Source: Chryseosolibacter histidinae (GTDB lineage Bacteria; Bacteroidota; Bacteroidia; Cytophagales; Cyclobacteriaceae). Taken from it: a stretch of DNA of 64,000 nt. Position numbers and translations under genes: made by a program. The stretch's first letter is position 1, and each line of letters begins with the position of its first letter. The notes beneath the pieces were generated by a model that worked only from the letters and a program-made list of their open reading frames with translations, was not told where the DNA came from and searched no databases. The stretch is from the NCBI RefSeq assembly GCF_018598225.1, contig NZ_JAHESF010000007.1:132554-196553 (forward strand), given 5' to 3'. Shown piece after piece: positions 37,428 through 46,079 of the stretch.

Positions 37428-38129
37428 ATGAGTATTTCAAGAAAATACGGCAGAACATATCATTATCCTTTTTCGCCCGGAACCACAAGCGACGACCGGA
37501 TCAACCACCAGTATTGGTCTGATATTAACCGGATCGATACCATTGTTCACACCGAAAAGCTCGATGGTGAAAATAACTGCCTGAGCTGGTATGGTGTGTT
37601 TGCGCGATCACACGCAGCCCCGACTACATCGGCATGGACACAAAACATCCGTGAGCGCTGGGCTCTGATGAAAAATGATCTGGGCGACCTCGAGATCTTT
37701 GGCGAGAATCTTTATGCGATCCATTCCATCGCGTACCGAAAACTGGAACATCACTTCTATGTCTTCGCGGTGCGGATCCAGGATATGTGGCTGAGCTGGG
37801 AAGAGGTGAAATTCTATGCATCGATGTTCGATTTCCCAACGGTGCCGGAATTGATGGTGGTAAAACCTTCGGACGAGCCGTCGTTCAAAGAGCAGGTAAT
37901 GACGCTGGTGAAACAACCCAGCGCATTGGAATCGTACGATATACTCACGGAGAAACCATGTACCTGTGAAGGTCTTGTGAGCAGGAATGCAAACGCATAT
38001 GCCGTACAAGAATTCGAGCACAACGTATTCAAATACGTTCGAAAGGGCCATGTAAAAACGGACGAGCATTGGACCCGAAACTGGCGCCGTGCAAAACTGA
38101 AGTGGGAGTATCCGTCATTAACAAACTAA
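37428..38129 (+). CDS. RNA ligase family protein (233 aa)
   Basis: The nucleotidyltransferase motif I is EKLDGEN, with Lys44 as the predicted AMP-acceptor. Motif III is the LEIFGENLY block (about 85), motif IIIa HHFYVFAVRI (about 105), motif IV CEGLVSRN (about 185) and motif V VFKYVRKG (about 205). Spacing and size fit a compact ATP-dependent RNA ligase of the Rnl type with little beyond the catalytic domain. It would seal 3'-OH and 5'-phosphate ends. ATG at 37428 is chosen. The HD-kinase gene follows after 12 bases, so the pair forms an end-healing and end-sealing operon. Confidence 0.85.
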   Translation: MSISRKYGRTYHYPFSPGTTSDDRINHQYWSDINRIDTIVHTEKLDGENNCLSWYGVFARSHAAPTTSAWTQNIRERWALMKNDLGDLEIFGENLYAIHSIAYRKLEHHFYVFAVRIQDMWLSWEEVKFYASMFDFPTVPELMVVKPSDEPSFKEQVMTLVKQPSALESYDILTEKPCTCEGLVSRNANAYAVQEFEHNVFKYVRKGHVKTDEHWTRNWRRAKLKWEYPSLTN

Positions 38130-38141
38130 AATCGGAACATT

Positions 38142-39248
38142 ATGAACTGGTCAATTTCAAATTACAAGGAATGGCATAAGCTTGAGCAGGCGTTCACCTG
38201 GGTGGCCGATATGCGGGGCGTGGCACAGGACCGGATCCATCATGCCGAAGGTGATGTAGCCACTCATACAAAAATGGTGCTTGATGCCCTCACAAATGAC
38301 GGGGGTTTTCAAACACTCGACCGGCAATCACAGGAGGTATTGTGGGCTGCCGCACTCTTGCACGATGTTGAGAAACGTTCTACCACCGTGACAGAAGATG
38401 ATGGCCGCATTACCTCCAGGGGGCATGCCAAAAAAGGGGAGTTCACAGCAAGGGAGATCTTGTTTCGTGAGATCCCCACTCCTTTCTATCTGCGTGAAAA
38501 AATATGCGCGCTGGTAAGGCATCACGGCCTTCCTTTATGGATCATGGAGAAAGTCAATCCTGTAAAGTCGCTGCTTCAGGCTTCGCTGCGTGTTGACATG
38601 CCGTTACTGGCATTGCTGGCGAAATCAGACGCGCTGGGAAGGATCTGTTCCGATCAGCAGGAACTGCTGGACCGCGTAGAACTCTTTGCTGCTTATTGCG
38701 AGGAACAACAGTGCTGGAACAATCGCCGGGAGTTTGCTTCTGACGTGGCCAGGTTTACTTATTTCCATAAACCGGACTCTGCTCCTGACTACGTTCCCTA
38801 CGATGATCTGAAAGGGGAAGTCATTATGATGTCAGCTTTACCGGGCATGGGAAAGGATACTTATCTTAAAAAACACTATCCTGATCTGCCGGTGATCAGC
38901 CTCGATGACATCAGGCGCAAGCATAAGCTTAAACCGGATGACTCTTCAGCAACGGGATGGGTGGTTCAAGAGGCCAAAGAGCAGGCGAAAATCTTTTTAA
39001 GAAAGGGACAGGCTTTTGCATGGAATGCCACCAACGTAACGCGGCAGATGAGGTCACAATGGATAGACCTGTTTGCATCGTACAAAGCACGCGTGAAGCT
39101 CTTCTATGTAGAGGTGCCTTACCAGGACTGGCTTCGTCAGAATAACAACCGCGAGCATCCTGTTCCTGCGAATGTACTTCAAAGGTTGCTGGGCAAACTG
39201 GAAGTGCCTACGCCGGATGAAGCGCATACGGTGGATTACATTGTTTAG
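38142..39248 (+). CDS. HD-Pnk: HD phosphoesterase fused to polynucleotide 5'-kinase (368 aa)
   Basis: The N-terminal half is an HD domain: H42 in VATHTKMV, the H74-D75 pair in ALLHDVEKR, H95 in RGHAKKG and H127-H128 in LVRHHGL. This gives the metal-binding residues of an HD phosphohydrolase. The C-terminal half (about 225-368) is a P-loop kinase with Walker A ALPGMGKDTYLKKHYPDLP, an ISLDDIRR segment that would hold the general base, and a lid region RQMRSQWIDLFASYKARVKLFYVEVP. This matches the HD-Pnk family characterised from Runella, in which HD removes 2',3'-cyclic or 3' phosphates and the kinase phosphorylates 5'-OH ends. It is coupled to the ligase gene 12 bases upstream. Confidence 0.88.
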   Translation: MNWSISNYKEWHKLEQAFTWVADMRGVAQDRIHHAEGDVATHTKMVLDALTNDGGFQTLDRQSQEVLWAAALLHDVEKRSTTVTEDDGRITSRGHAKKGEFTAREILFREIPTPFYLREKICALVRHHGLPLWIMEKVNPVKSLLQASLRVDMPLLALLAKSDALGRICSDQQELLDRVELFAAYCEEQQCWNNRREFASDVARFTYFHKPDSAPDYVPYDDLKGEVIMMSALPGMGKDTYLKKHYPDLPVISLDDIRRKHKLKPDDSSATGWVVQEAKEQAKIFLRKGQAFAWNATNVTRQMRSQWIDLFASYKARVKLFYVEVPYQDWLRQNNNREHPVPANVLQRLLGKLEVPTPDEAHTVDYIV

Positions 39249-39263
39249 AGGTATTTAATTTAA

Positions 39264-39285
39264 GGGGGCTGACATCTCAGCCCCC
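39264..39285. terminator. strong intrinsic hairpin terminator
   Basis: GGGGGCTGA (39264-39272), loop CATC and TCAGCCCCC (39277-39285) form a perfect 9-bp stem. It lies between the HD-Pnk stop (39248) and the end of the convergent gene (39289). Confidence 0.88.
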
Positions 39286-39288
39286 GCT

Positions 39289-40899
39289 TTACTCCAATGC
39301 TCTTCCAGCCAGGAGATTGCCGAGATTTTTTTTCGTACTCTCGTTGGGTTCATTCTCCTCTACGTGCAGAAGCAACTCTCTGGTTCCCTGTGGCCAGTGC
39401 TCCGCGCCCCAGCCTGACAGTGCTCTCACGGCCATATTACGATTTCTTATTACGGGACTTGTAAGGCCTACCTTTATCAACTCAAATCCGTGACCGGGAT
39501 AGTGACCTAATTCCTGAAGCAGGGAGCTGAGACACGAATGGGCATTATATGCTGGTCCGAGTCCCATTTCGTCAGCTGGTCCCGTTGCAATTTCATTCAG
39601 CGGTAATTTTTCAACAGCCAGCGCCACGATCTGTTTGATCCTCTCCTGATCCGCGTTTCTCATAATATCATACCAGCGTGTTGACTGCAAGGGATCTTGC
39701 ACGAGGCGTTGCCAGTGCGTTTCCCAAAGAGAAATGCCCAAAATATTGGCTGCCTGCGACACGCGCCAGAACTCCTGATCATCTCTTGTGTTTTTCTTTT
39801 CCAGGACTATCTGTTTCCATTTTGGATCAGAGAGTATCTTATGAAGATCGATCAGCATATCTGACCTTAAGTTAACCGACCACCCCATCCGCTCTCTTTG
39901 AGTCCAGTCTACCTCCTTATCTTCCAGGAAATCCTTAATAGCCGCGAGGTTCAGAAAAACATCAAGGGTATCGGCGCGCTCTTCAACCCGTGTTAAATAC
40001 AGGTCCGTTACCTCCGCACCATCTTCATACTGATCTATGTTCTGTGCAGGCCCACCATTCATCAGGGCAACGATGAGGTCGCCGGCAGCACTCAACACAT
40101 CCGCTGATACGGAGGGCATAGACAGTTCCGAAACCAGATCACCAGCAACGGCGCAGGTATACGCGAGGTATTCATACATCACGCTGTTTTTATAACCTTC
40201 GCGAAGGAGCCATTTTTTGATGGCCTGGTTTTTAGTATTGGCCAGCCTCTCCACCAGGTGAATTCTTCCCCATCCATCCACACATTTAGCCAACTCCCAA
40301 AGTACCGGCTCGCTGTTCTCTAATGAATTTGTTATCGCCACGGCAGAAAAAAGCGTGAACTCCTCATGCTTGCCGAGCGTGATCATCTTATCAACGTCAC
40401 TGTTATCACGGATCAGGCCGAGTAACGCTATTCCAAATTTAACCGGTCCTCTGTCAGGGCTTTCGAAGGCCAGCCACCTTGCGTAGCTGTGTAAATGAGG
40501 GTACACCGGAGGTTCCGCTGCTGCTATCTTCTCCATGGCGGGATCGATAAAATCCATAATATTATCTTCCGATAACATATTGTACAGCGCGAGCTTGTCG
40601 ACCAGATCGTTCTTTTTCGAAATCGCTTTGATCAGGCCTGCAATTTTCTGCGCTACTTTTTCATTGCCTCCCGGGTTTCCATGATGCCCGAACGCACCAT
40701 CCATACCACCCGCCACCCACCGCAGTGACCCATTTTTAAAACGTACTTCTTCATCAGGTAAGTTAAACGCCGATGGGGCCAGTCGTCCTGAGCTTTCAAG
40801 ATTGGACTGAATATGACCAAAAATTGAGGGGCGGTTATTCCAGGGAAGCGCCTGTGGCTTCACATCCTGGTTCTGCTTAAAAATGGAAAAAAATTTCAT
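39289..40899 (-). CDS. uncharacterised helical-repeat protein (536 aa)
   Basis: I recognise no family with confidence. The chain is cytoplasmic (no signal peptide) and mostly helical, with Leu-rich stretches that may be HEAT/ARM-like units. Examples are FGIALLGLIRDNSDVDKMITLG, SLLQELGHYPGHGFELIKVGL and the C-terminal RNRNMAVRALSGWGAEHWPQG, which reads like the last repeat of an armadillo-type solenoid. The ATG at 40899 is chosen over an upstream Met at 40941. It is convergent with the RNA-repair operon and followed (in gene order) after a WYL regulator on the same strand. That neighbourhood suggests but does not prove a link to RNA damage or stress. Confidence 0.75.
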   Translation of the reverse strand: MKFFSIFKQNQDVKPQALPWNNRPSIFGHIQSNLESSGRLAPSAFNLPDEEVRFKNGSLRWVAGGMDGAFGHHGNPGGNEKVAQKIAGLIKAISKKNDLVDKLALYNMLSEDNIMDFIDPAMEKIAAAEPPVYPHLHSYARWLAFESPDRGPVKFGIALLGLIRDNSDVDKMITLGKHEEFTLFSAVAITNSLENSEPVLWELAKCVDGWGRIHLVERLANTKNQAIKKWLLREGYKNSVMYEYLAYTCAVAGDLVSELSMPSVSADVLSAAGDLIVALMNGGPAQNIDQYEDGAEVTDLYLTRVEERADTLDVFLNLAAIKDFLEDKEVDWTQRERMGWSVNLRSDMLIDLHKILSDPKWKQIVLEKKNTRDDQEFWRVSQAANILGISLWETHWQRLVQDPLQSTRWYDIMRNADQERIKQIVALAVEKLPLNEIATGPADEMGLGPAYNAHSCLSSLLQELGHYPGHGFELIKVGLTSPVIRNRNMAVRALSGWGAEHWPQGTRELLLHVEENEPNESTKKNLGNLLAGRALE

Positions 40900-40995
40900 G
40901 ATGATGTTCTTAAAAGCGGTGACTACGTTCACCCAGCACAAACCTAATGATGCAGTGCGCAGTCTTTTTGCACACTAAAGCCGGAATTATAAAAA

Positions 40996-41031
40996 ATACG
41001 AGGTACGAAATACGAGGTACGGGGTACGAGC
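40996..41031. repeat. degenerate TACGAGG tandem repeat
   Basis: Four or five units of 7-9 bases (TACGAGG, TACGAAA, TACGAGG, TACGGGG, TACGAGC) lie between two minus-strand genes. An inverted echo, ATACCTCATACC, is at 41050. Confidence 0.7.
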
Positions 41032-41061
41032 AACGCGATCCGGATTTATCATACCTCATAC

Positions 41062-42093
41062 CTAAATCTCGCCCGCCTTCAGCATGAGGTACTTCTCCGC
41101 AGCCTGCTGTAGTTTCTTTTCGATCCGCTCACGCAGTCGTAGGGGTTTCAACACAACAATACTTTCGCCAAACCCCAGGATCTCACGTTCGAGCTCATAG
41201 TTGAGCACCACATCGATGGTGATCTCAATACCATCAGCTGATTTGGAGATGACCTGCTGCGTATGGTGAAGTGGCTTGGTGATCACATAAGGGGCATTGC
41301 TCCTATCGATGGCAAGATGCACGGTCTGTGGACGGTTGCCATCATTGATGGTAACACCGATCACATCGCGATAATATTCATCGGCATCGAAACCCGGGTT
41401 ATCAACGTATTTAATATTGCTTAGGGTTCTGAGCTCTTTGATCCTGTCCAGCGCCAGTGTGACCATCGGTTCTTTAGCGCTTTTGCGTCCCAATACAAAC
41501 CAACGGTTGCGATACTCTTTTAATAAATAAGCGTGAAGGGTAAAAACATTCGGCTTCCTCGCCTTGAACGACTGATAGGTCAATTCAATGACCTGCTTCT
41601 TTCTTATTGCCTGGTAAATGAGGTCTATGAACTCGATGCCTTTCAGATGGTCGTTGGTTTCAAGGTGTATGATCGATCTTTCTTTTGCCTGGGCACTATT
41701 CACCTTGTCTTCCAGTCCTTGGATCACGCCGGTCATTTCCTGGAAGTGGCTGAATCCTTTGAACTGCCTGAGCACGCCGATGGCCTCCGAGAGCTTATCG
41801 AGATCGGCCTCGGTCAGCGGGTTGTTGGTAATGGAGTACGCAGGATCTTCGTAGGTATAATACTTCTTTTCCGTCACAACGATCGGGGCATTGTATCCCA
41901 ATTTATCGCTCCGCATCAGCTGGATATCCATCTGGATGGTGCGTCTGCTTAATCCTTTATCGATGCCTTCGTATTCGTAAAGGGCATCGGAGCAGGCATC
42001 GATCAGATCTTCGAGGGTCCATTTTCTGCCTCTGTTCCTGAGACAGTTGTCAATGGTCCGGAACCGGATCAGGGCATTGCGGTTAACTGGCAT
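41062..42093 (-). CDS. WYL-domain transcriptional regulator (343 aa)
   Basis: An N-terminal winged helix (about 1-75, RRTIQMDIQLMRSDKLGYNAPI) is followed by a linker and a WYL-type domain (about 150-230) in which IELTYQSFKARKPNVFTLHAYLLKEYRNRWFVLG carries the strand pattern and the W-F-L variant of the Trp-Tyr-Leu motif. A C-terminal WCX-like extension ends ERIEKKLQQAAEKYLMLK. WYL domains bind nucleic acid or nucleotide ligands and often control defence or nucleic-acid repair genes. It lies one gene away from the ligase/HD-Pnk cassette and upstream of the 39289 gene on the same strand; regulation of either is an inference. Confidence 0.9.
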   Translation of the reverse strand: MPVNRNALIRFRTIDNCLRNRGRKWTLEDLIDACSDALYEYEGIDKGLSRRTIQMDIQLMRSDKLGYNAPIVVTEKKYYTYEDPAYSITNNPLTEADLDKLSEAIGVLRQFKGFSHFQEMTGVIQGLEDKVNSAQAKERSIIHLETNDHLKGIEFIDLIYQAIRKKQVIELTYQSFKARKPNVFTLHAYLLKEYRNRWFVLGRKSAKEPMVTLALDRIKELRTLSNIKYVDNPGFDADEYYRDVIGVTINDGNRPQTVHLAIDRSNAPYVITKPLHHTQQVISKSADGIEITIDVVLNYELEREILGFGESIVVLKPLRLRERIEKKLQQAAEKYLMLKAGEI

Positions 42094-42487
42094 CTAACTG
42101 GATTAAAGGATTTGCAGGATTTAACTGGATTGAAAAGGCAAAATCGTAAAAATCCTGATTGGAAAGAATGATCTGCGCAAAAAGACTGCGCAATTCTGAG
42201 TCGTTTTTGTATTGGCGTACCTGAACAATTGACGAGATGACCACATGGCAAGGGTTTAATAAGGGCTTATGAAAGCAAACGGGCTTCAATGGTCAACACA
42301 GTTATTGTTGATCCCAACAAGGGATAATGGAAAGGACGATGATATAATTTCAATTCATTAAGGTACCATGTCAGGATAAAAATATCTCTTCCGGAGAGAT
42401 GAGCTATCCACGCAAGTAAATTGAGCCACTGAAGAAAGCTGTAACGGGCACAGGCGACGATCTTTGTGTCATTAATCAACAACAGTA
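42094..42487. other. gene-free region with a degenerate ACTGGATT/GGATTT repeat
   Basis: From 42094 to about 42165 there are imperfect copies of TAACTGGATT and AGGATTTG, and an ATCCTGATT variant. The rest has no coding signal. GATCTTTG near 42461, about 20 bases before the aldo/keto reductase start, may be a -7 element. Confidence 0.5.
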
Positions 42488-43459
42488 ATGACAACAATTA
42501 AAAAGATTGCCCTGGGCAAAAACGGACCGCTGGTATCCAAACTTGGTTTAGGCTGTATGCGCATGTCGCCGGTTTGGGGTGGACCAAAAAATGACGAGGG
42601 CGAAAGTATTGCAACCATCCGGATGGCGTTGGACAGCGGCATCAATTTTTTGAATACCGGTGACTTTTACGGAAGCGGGCATAACGAACTGCTTGTGGGC
42701 AATGCGATCAAAGGCAGAAGGGATGATGCCTTTATCAGCGTCAAGTTCGGCGGGATCTTCTATGGTAGCCGGTGGCTTGGGCTGGACCTGCGCCCCATCG
42801 CCATTAAGAATTTTATCAATTATTCTTTGGTACGCCTGGGTATCGATACAATCGATCTCTATCAGCCATGCCGGTTGGACAACAGCGTTCCGATAGAAGA
42901 TGTGATCGGAACCATAGCAGACCTGATCAAAGACGGAAAAGTGCGCTATATCGGCGTCTCTGAAATCACCGCCGATCAGCTACGCAAGGCAAACAGCATC
43001 CATCCCATAGCTGCGTTGGAGATAGGTTATTCATTGGCTGATCGCCAGATAGAAAATGATCTTCTTCCCACAGCCAAAGAACTGGGTATCGGGGTGGTGG
43101 CATTTGCCAATACAGCCGAAGGATTACTCACCGGGGAAATGAAAGCGCCGCTTGCCGCCGGAAGTTATCAAAATCACTTCTCCCGTTTTCAAGGTGAAAA
43201 CCTGATCAGAAACCTGCACAAAGTAGAATTATTAAAAGAGATGGCAAAGGCAAAAGCATGCACACCAGCCCAACTGGCAATCGCCTGGGTGAATACGCAG
43301 GACGAACACATCATGCCCTTGGTGAGTATGAGCCGCCGGTCCAGACTTCCGGAGAACATCAAGGCCATGGAGATCCAGTTGACTGCTGACGAGATGCATA
43401 CGCTTAACACGCATTTTTCTCCGGGCGCGATACTTGGAGGTACCTACCTGCAGCGGTAA
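42488..43459 (+). CDS. aldo/keto reductase (323 aa)
   Basis: The AKR barrel motifs are present: LGLGCMRMSP at the first strand, ALDSGINFLNTGDFYGSGHNE with the catalytic Asp-Tyr pair, DAFISVKFG with the catalytic Lys, and LYQPCRLDNSVPIEDV in place of the usual H-based QXHR segment, so the catalytic His is replaced by Pro-Cys. It ends in the typical LPENIKAMEIQLTADEMHTL helix. It would reduce an aldehyde or sugar with NADPH; the lost His is typical of some AKR11-14-type members. An AraC gene follows after 37 bases. Confidence 0.85.
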   Translation: MTTIKKIALGKNGPLVSKLGLGCMRMSPVWGGPKNDEGESIATIRMALDSGINFLNTGDFYGSGHNELLVGNAIKGRRDDAFISVKFGGIFYGSRWLGLDLRPIAIKNFINYSLVRLGIDTIDLYQPCRLDNSVPIEDVIGTIADLIKDGKVRYIGVSEITADQLRKANSIHPIAALEIGYSLADRQIENDLLPTAKELGIGVVAFANTAEGLLTGEMKAPLAAGSYQNHFSRFQGENLIRNLHKVELLKEMAKAKACTPAQLAIAWVNTQDEHIMPLVSMSRRSRLPENIKAMEIQLTADEMHTLNTHFSPGAILGGTYLQR

Positions 43460-43496
43460 ATTTGGAGCTGTTAAGCGCCTTAGCTCATTTTACAAC

Positions 43497-44321
43497 ATGA
43501 CAAATCCATCTGAAATAATCCCGGGGCTCATCTTTTACGGTTATAATTCGACCACGCGAAAAGAGAAAGTGGGATTCCTGTCGCACCACACCCTTGTATT
43601 GCAGGTGTCAGGACATTTTACGCTGGAAACGGCTGAGCAGAAAATTTCAATGAACAAAGGTGAGATGTTATTGATCGGCAAAAATCAACTGGGACAGATC
43701 ACCAAAACTCCGCAGTCCGATGCGCATTACGAAACGATCGTTATTTCTTTGCAAGAGGATCTGCTCAGAAAAATTGCGCTGGAGGAACATCGGGAGTCAC
43801 AAGAGAAATACACAGGGCCACCGAATATCCTCATTCCCGCGAATGAGTTTTTGAAAAGTTTCTTTCAGTCCGTACTACCCTACGTTCGCAATCCGGAAGA
43901 AGCGTTAACAAAGGAAATCGGTTTGCTGAAAGTGAGAGAAGCGGTGACGTTGCTACTGCATACCATGCCCCGACTCAGTAATTTCCTGTTTGACTTCTCG
44001 GAGCCGCACAAGATCGACCTGGAAAAATTCATGCTCAGCCATTTTCATTATAACATCCCTGTTGCTGAATTTGCCGGGCTTACCGGAAGAAGCCTCGCAG
44101 CATTCAAACGCGATTTCCAAAAGATATTCGCGATGGCCCCGCGACAGTGGTTGCAGGAAAAGCGACTGATGGAAGCCAAAAATCTGATAGAGAACAGGCA
44201 TCAGAAACCATCTGCTATTTATCTTGACCTGGGATTTGAAAGCCTTTCGCACTTCTCAAGTTCTTTTAAGAAAAAATTCGGTAAGACACCTTCAGATTGG
44301 TCGAGCAGGATAGCTCATTAG
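43497..44321 (+). CDS. AraC-family transcriptional regulator (274 aa)
   Basis: The N-terminal part has an AraC-binding cupin pattern (HTLVLQVSGHFTLETAEQKI, then KGEMLLIGKNQLGQI). The C-terminal ~85 residues are the double HTH (AGLTGRSLAAFKRDFQKIFA, then IYLDLGFESLSHFSSSFKKKFGKTPSDW). The ATG at 43497 gives the expected N-terminus; a longer frame starting at 43434 would overlap the aldo/keto reductase gene and is less likely. It is co-directional with that gene and probably forms an operon with it. It is the fifth AraC regulator in the window and the third beside an oxidoreductase. Confidence 0.88.
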   Translation: MTNPSEIIPGLIFYGYNSTTRKEKVGFLSHHTLVLQVSGHFTLETAEQKISMNKGEMLLIGKNQLGQITKTPQSDAHYETIVISLQEDLLRKIALEEHRESQEKYTGPPNILIPANEFLKSFFQSVLPYVRNPEEALTKEIGLLKVREAVTLLLHTMPRLSNFLFDFSEPHKIDLEKFMLSHFHYNIPVAEFAGLTGRSLAAFKRDFQKIFAMAPRQWLQEKRLMEAKNLIENRHQKPSAIYLDLGFESLSHFSSSFKKKFGKTPSDWSSRIAH

Positions 44322-44379
44322 TCGCAAACCGCCCTCCTATTTGACGCGAATGCCCCTGAGACGGTGAGCCCGGCTGTTC

Positions 44380-44387
44380 TAACTTTG
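44380..44387 (+). promoter_or_regulatory. -7 promoter element of the VOC gene
   Basis: TAACTTTG matches TAnnTTTG exactly, 29 bases before the ATG at 44417. No -33 box with normal spacing is obvious. Confidence 0.4.
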
Positions 44388-44416
44388 TTCAATTATTAAC
44401 GCAACAGTAAACAAAC

Positions 44417-44926
44417 ATGAACAATATCAACAAGACCATCGCCGGCCTCGAACTCGCGCAAATTGGCTGGGTGGTGCCTGACATCCACGCTGCCGTAAAA
44501 TTTCTTTCAGGCGCCCTGGGCATCGCTGGCTTTCCTGAGCCACAACATGTTCGAGCCCAGGATCTGGACATGACCTATTATGGCGAGGTGGTAGCCGGTG
44601 AGTGGCTGACCACGCAGACCTATAACGGAGGTACGTTCATTGAGCTTGTGCAGCCTCTTTCCGGTCAAAGTATGTTCCATGACTATCTCGCCAGGTATCC
44701 CGCGGGTGGCACTCAACATCTTGCGTTCCGTTTGCCTGTGAGCGATTTCGAAAGCATCACCGGTGATCTGCGCAAACAAGGCTATGCAATGATCAGTGAA
44801 GTAGATCACCCCATTGCACGGATGGCGTTCTTCGACACTTACAAAACGCTGGGTGTGGTTACCGAGATCATGGGTATTACGCCTGAAGGATGGAAGATCA
44901 TTGAACAAATGCAGAAGGTGGGGTAA
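44417..44926 (+). CDS. VOC-family (glyoxalase fold) protein (169 aa)
   Basis: The chain has two beta-alpha-beta-beta-beta halves of the vicinal-oxygen-chelate fold. The first opens LAQIGWVVPDIHAAVKFLSG and reaches a Glu in FIELVQPL. The second has GTQHLAFRLPVSDFESIT with a His, and ends VTEIMG with a Glu. His and Glu residues at these places are the usual metal ligands, so metal binding is plausible, though the first-half His is replaced (Gln in LAQIGW). The substrate is unknown; the family includes glyoxalase I, dioxygenases and methylmalonyl-CoA epimerase. It stands alone behind its own promoter element. Confidence 0.82.
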   Translation: MNNINKTIAGLELAQIGWVVPDIHAAVKFLSGALGIAGFPEPQHVRAQDLDMTYYGEVVAGEWLTTQTYNGGTFIELVQPLSGQSMFHDYLARYPAGGTQHLAFRLPVSDFESITGDLRKQGYAMISEVDHPIARMAFFDTYKTLGVVTEIMGITPEGWKIIEQMQKVG

Positions 44927-45043
44927 GGACGGCGGCGCGCCTGACAGTTTGCATAGTTGTAGTTTAATTTGGTCAACACGTTTGGGAGAAAGTATGAAAA
45001 TAAAGAACTTGCCTTTCACTCTACGACGTATTGACTTTCGACA

Positions 45044-45454
45044 ATGACGGACAAGGAAAGAAAACTACGGCAAATCATCGCAGACTTTGAAAATCGAAAA
45101 CTCGATGAACAAAGCGCTATTGATCAGATCAAACAATTAACAGGAGAAACTGTTGATGCAGGGTATCTATCCGGGTATTGGGCATCCGAAAGTTTAGATG
45201 AGTTCATCGGTAAACTATTGGTTGAACCAATCCGTGACTGGCAGGAAATTGACGACGACCGCGCAATTACCCTGATAGCAGAAATCATGAACAACGTGAC
45301 TGATCATGTTGTCATATCAAGAAATTCGCTCGCGCTGGAAAGGCGATATGGAAAACCCAACGGCACTGTAGTGGAAAAGGTGTTTCATGACAACCTACAA
45401 GATCCGGTGAAAGTATTACAAGCGCTAAAAAAGGAAACCAGGATTTTCCTGTAA
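45044..45454 (+). CDS. uncharacterised small protein (136 aa)
   Basis: There is no signal peptide or membrane segment. The N-terminal half is a charged helix (KERKLRQIIADFENRKLDEQSAIDQIKQL). A short strand-like part with GYLSGYWASESLDEF follows, and the chain ends with helices (RAITLIAEIMNNVTDH, DNLQDPVKVLQALKKE). I recognise no family. The length, charge and steady codon use favour a real gene. It lies 117 bases after the VOC gene on the same strand. A role cannot be proposed from what is visible. Confidence 0.6.
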   Translation: MTDKERKLRQIIADFENRKLDEQSAIDQIKQLTGETVDAGYLSGYWASESLDEFIGKLLVEPIRDWQEIDDDRAITLIAEIMNNVTDHVVISRNSLALERRYGKPNGTVVEKVFHDNLQDPVKVLQALKKETRIFL

Positions 45455-45536
45455 CCAACACGCAGTTTTTGAATAAGTAAAGCGCTCGATTGGGTTTTCA
45501 TTGTTTCTACGTACCACACGCCAATTAGTCGGCCGG

Positions 45537-45920
45537 CTATTTTTTGAAAGTACCATCCAATCTGATCGCTTCTTTTAAAAGTTTTTTTATCGGCTTTTCA
45601 TCAATCTCCTCCACTGTGTGGTAGATCTTATAAAAAATCTGCTTGTTAGTTCCACGCGATAGAAAGCCATCGCGGTCATTTAATTTGTGGCCATACCAAA
45701 AACCAAAAAGAACTCCTTCTTTGATACCTCCTCTCGGAACCGTTGACGGCCAAATGATACAGATCCCTTTGTTGCCATAAAAAAATGGAACATTGTATGA
45801 TATCTTCTCTTTGCAATACTCCGGAAGCGCTTCAATAACTATCTGCCGCAACACATCCACCATTACTTTTTCGTCTTCCGGAAGAATAGTATAGAGATCA
45901 GCAAGGTTTGTAATTTTCAT
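45537..45920 (-). CDS. DUF1801-domain protein (127 aa)
   Basis: The sequence fits the DUF1801 / YdhG-like alpha-beta fold. It begins with a helix (DEKVMVDVLRQIVIEALPEYCKEKISYN), then the typical VPFFYGNKGICIIWPS strand pair with the conserved FY and G residues, GVLFGFWYGHKL, and a C-terminal helix IKKLLKEAIRLD. Members are small cytoplasmic proteins of unknown biochemical role, distantly like the iron-chaperone fold. It is convergent with the small gene at 45044, with about 80 AT-rich bases between and no convincing terminator. Confidence 0.82.
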   Translation of the reverse strand: MKITNLADLYTILPEDEKVMVDVLRQIVIEALPEYCKEKISYNVPFFYGNKGICIIWPSTVPRGGIKEGVLFGFWYGHKLNDRDGFLSRGTNKQIFYKIYHTVEEIDEKPIKKLLKEAIRLDGTFKK

Positions 45921-46042
45921 AATGACGCAAAATTATTAGCCTCAGCTCGCATCATGTATATAACGTTAAAAAATTAGTGAATCGTAAAGATAAGCGTTAA
46001 TGGCTAAAGCAGCACGAAACTTTAGAAGCCCATCACAGCATC

Positions 46043-46073
46043 TTGCTAAGTGCAGACTATTCCGCTTTATTTG
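46043..46073 (+). promoter_or_regulatory. putative promoter of the LytS-like kinase gene
   Basis: TTG at 46043-46045 and TTTATTTG at 46066-46073 are 20 bases apart, close to the Bacteroidota arrangement. The ATG is at 46080, so the leader would be almost absent. Confidence 0.3.
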
Positions 46074-46079
46074 TAAGTT

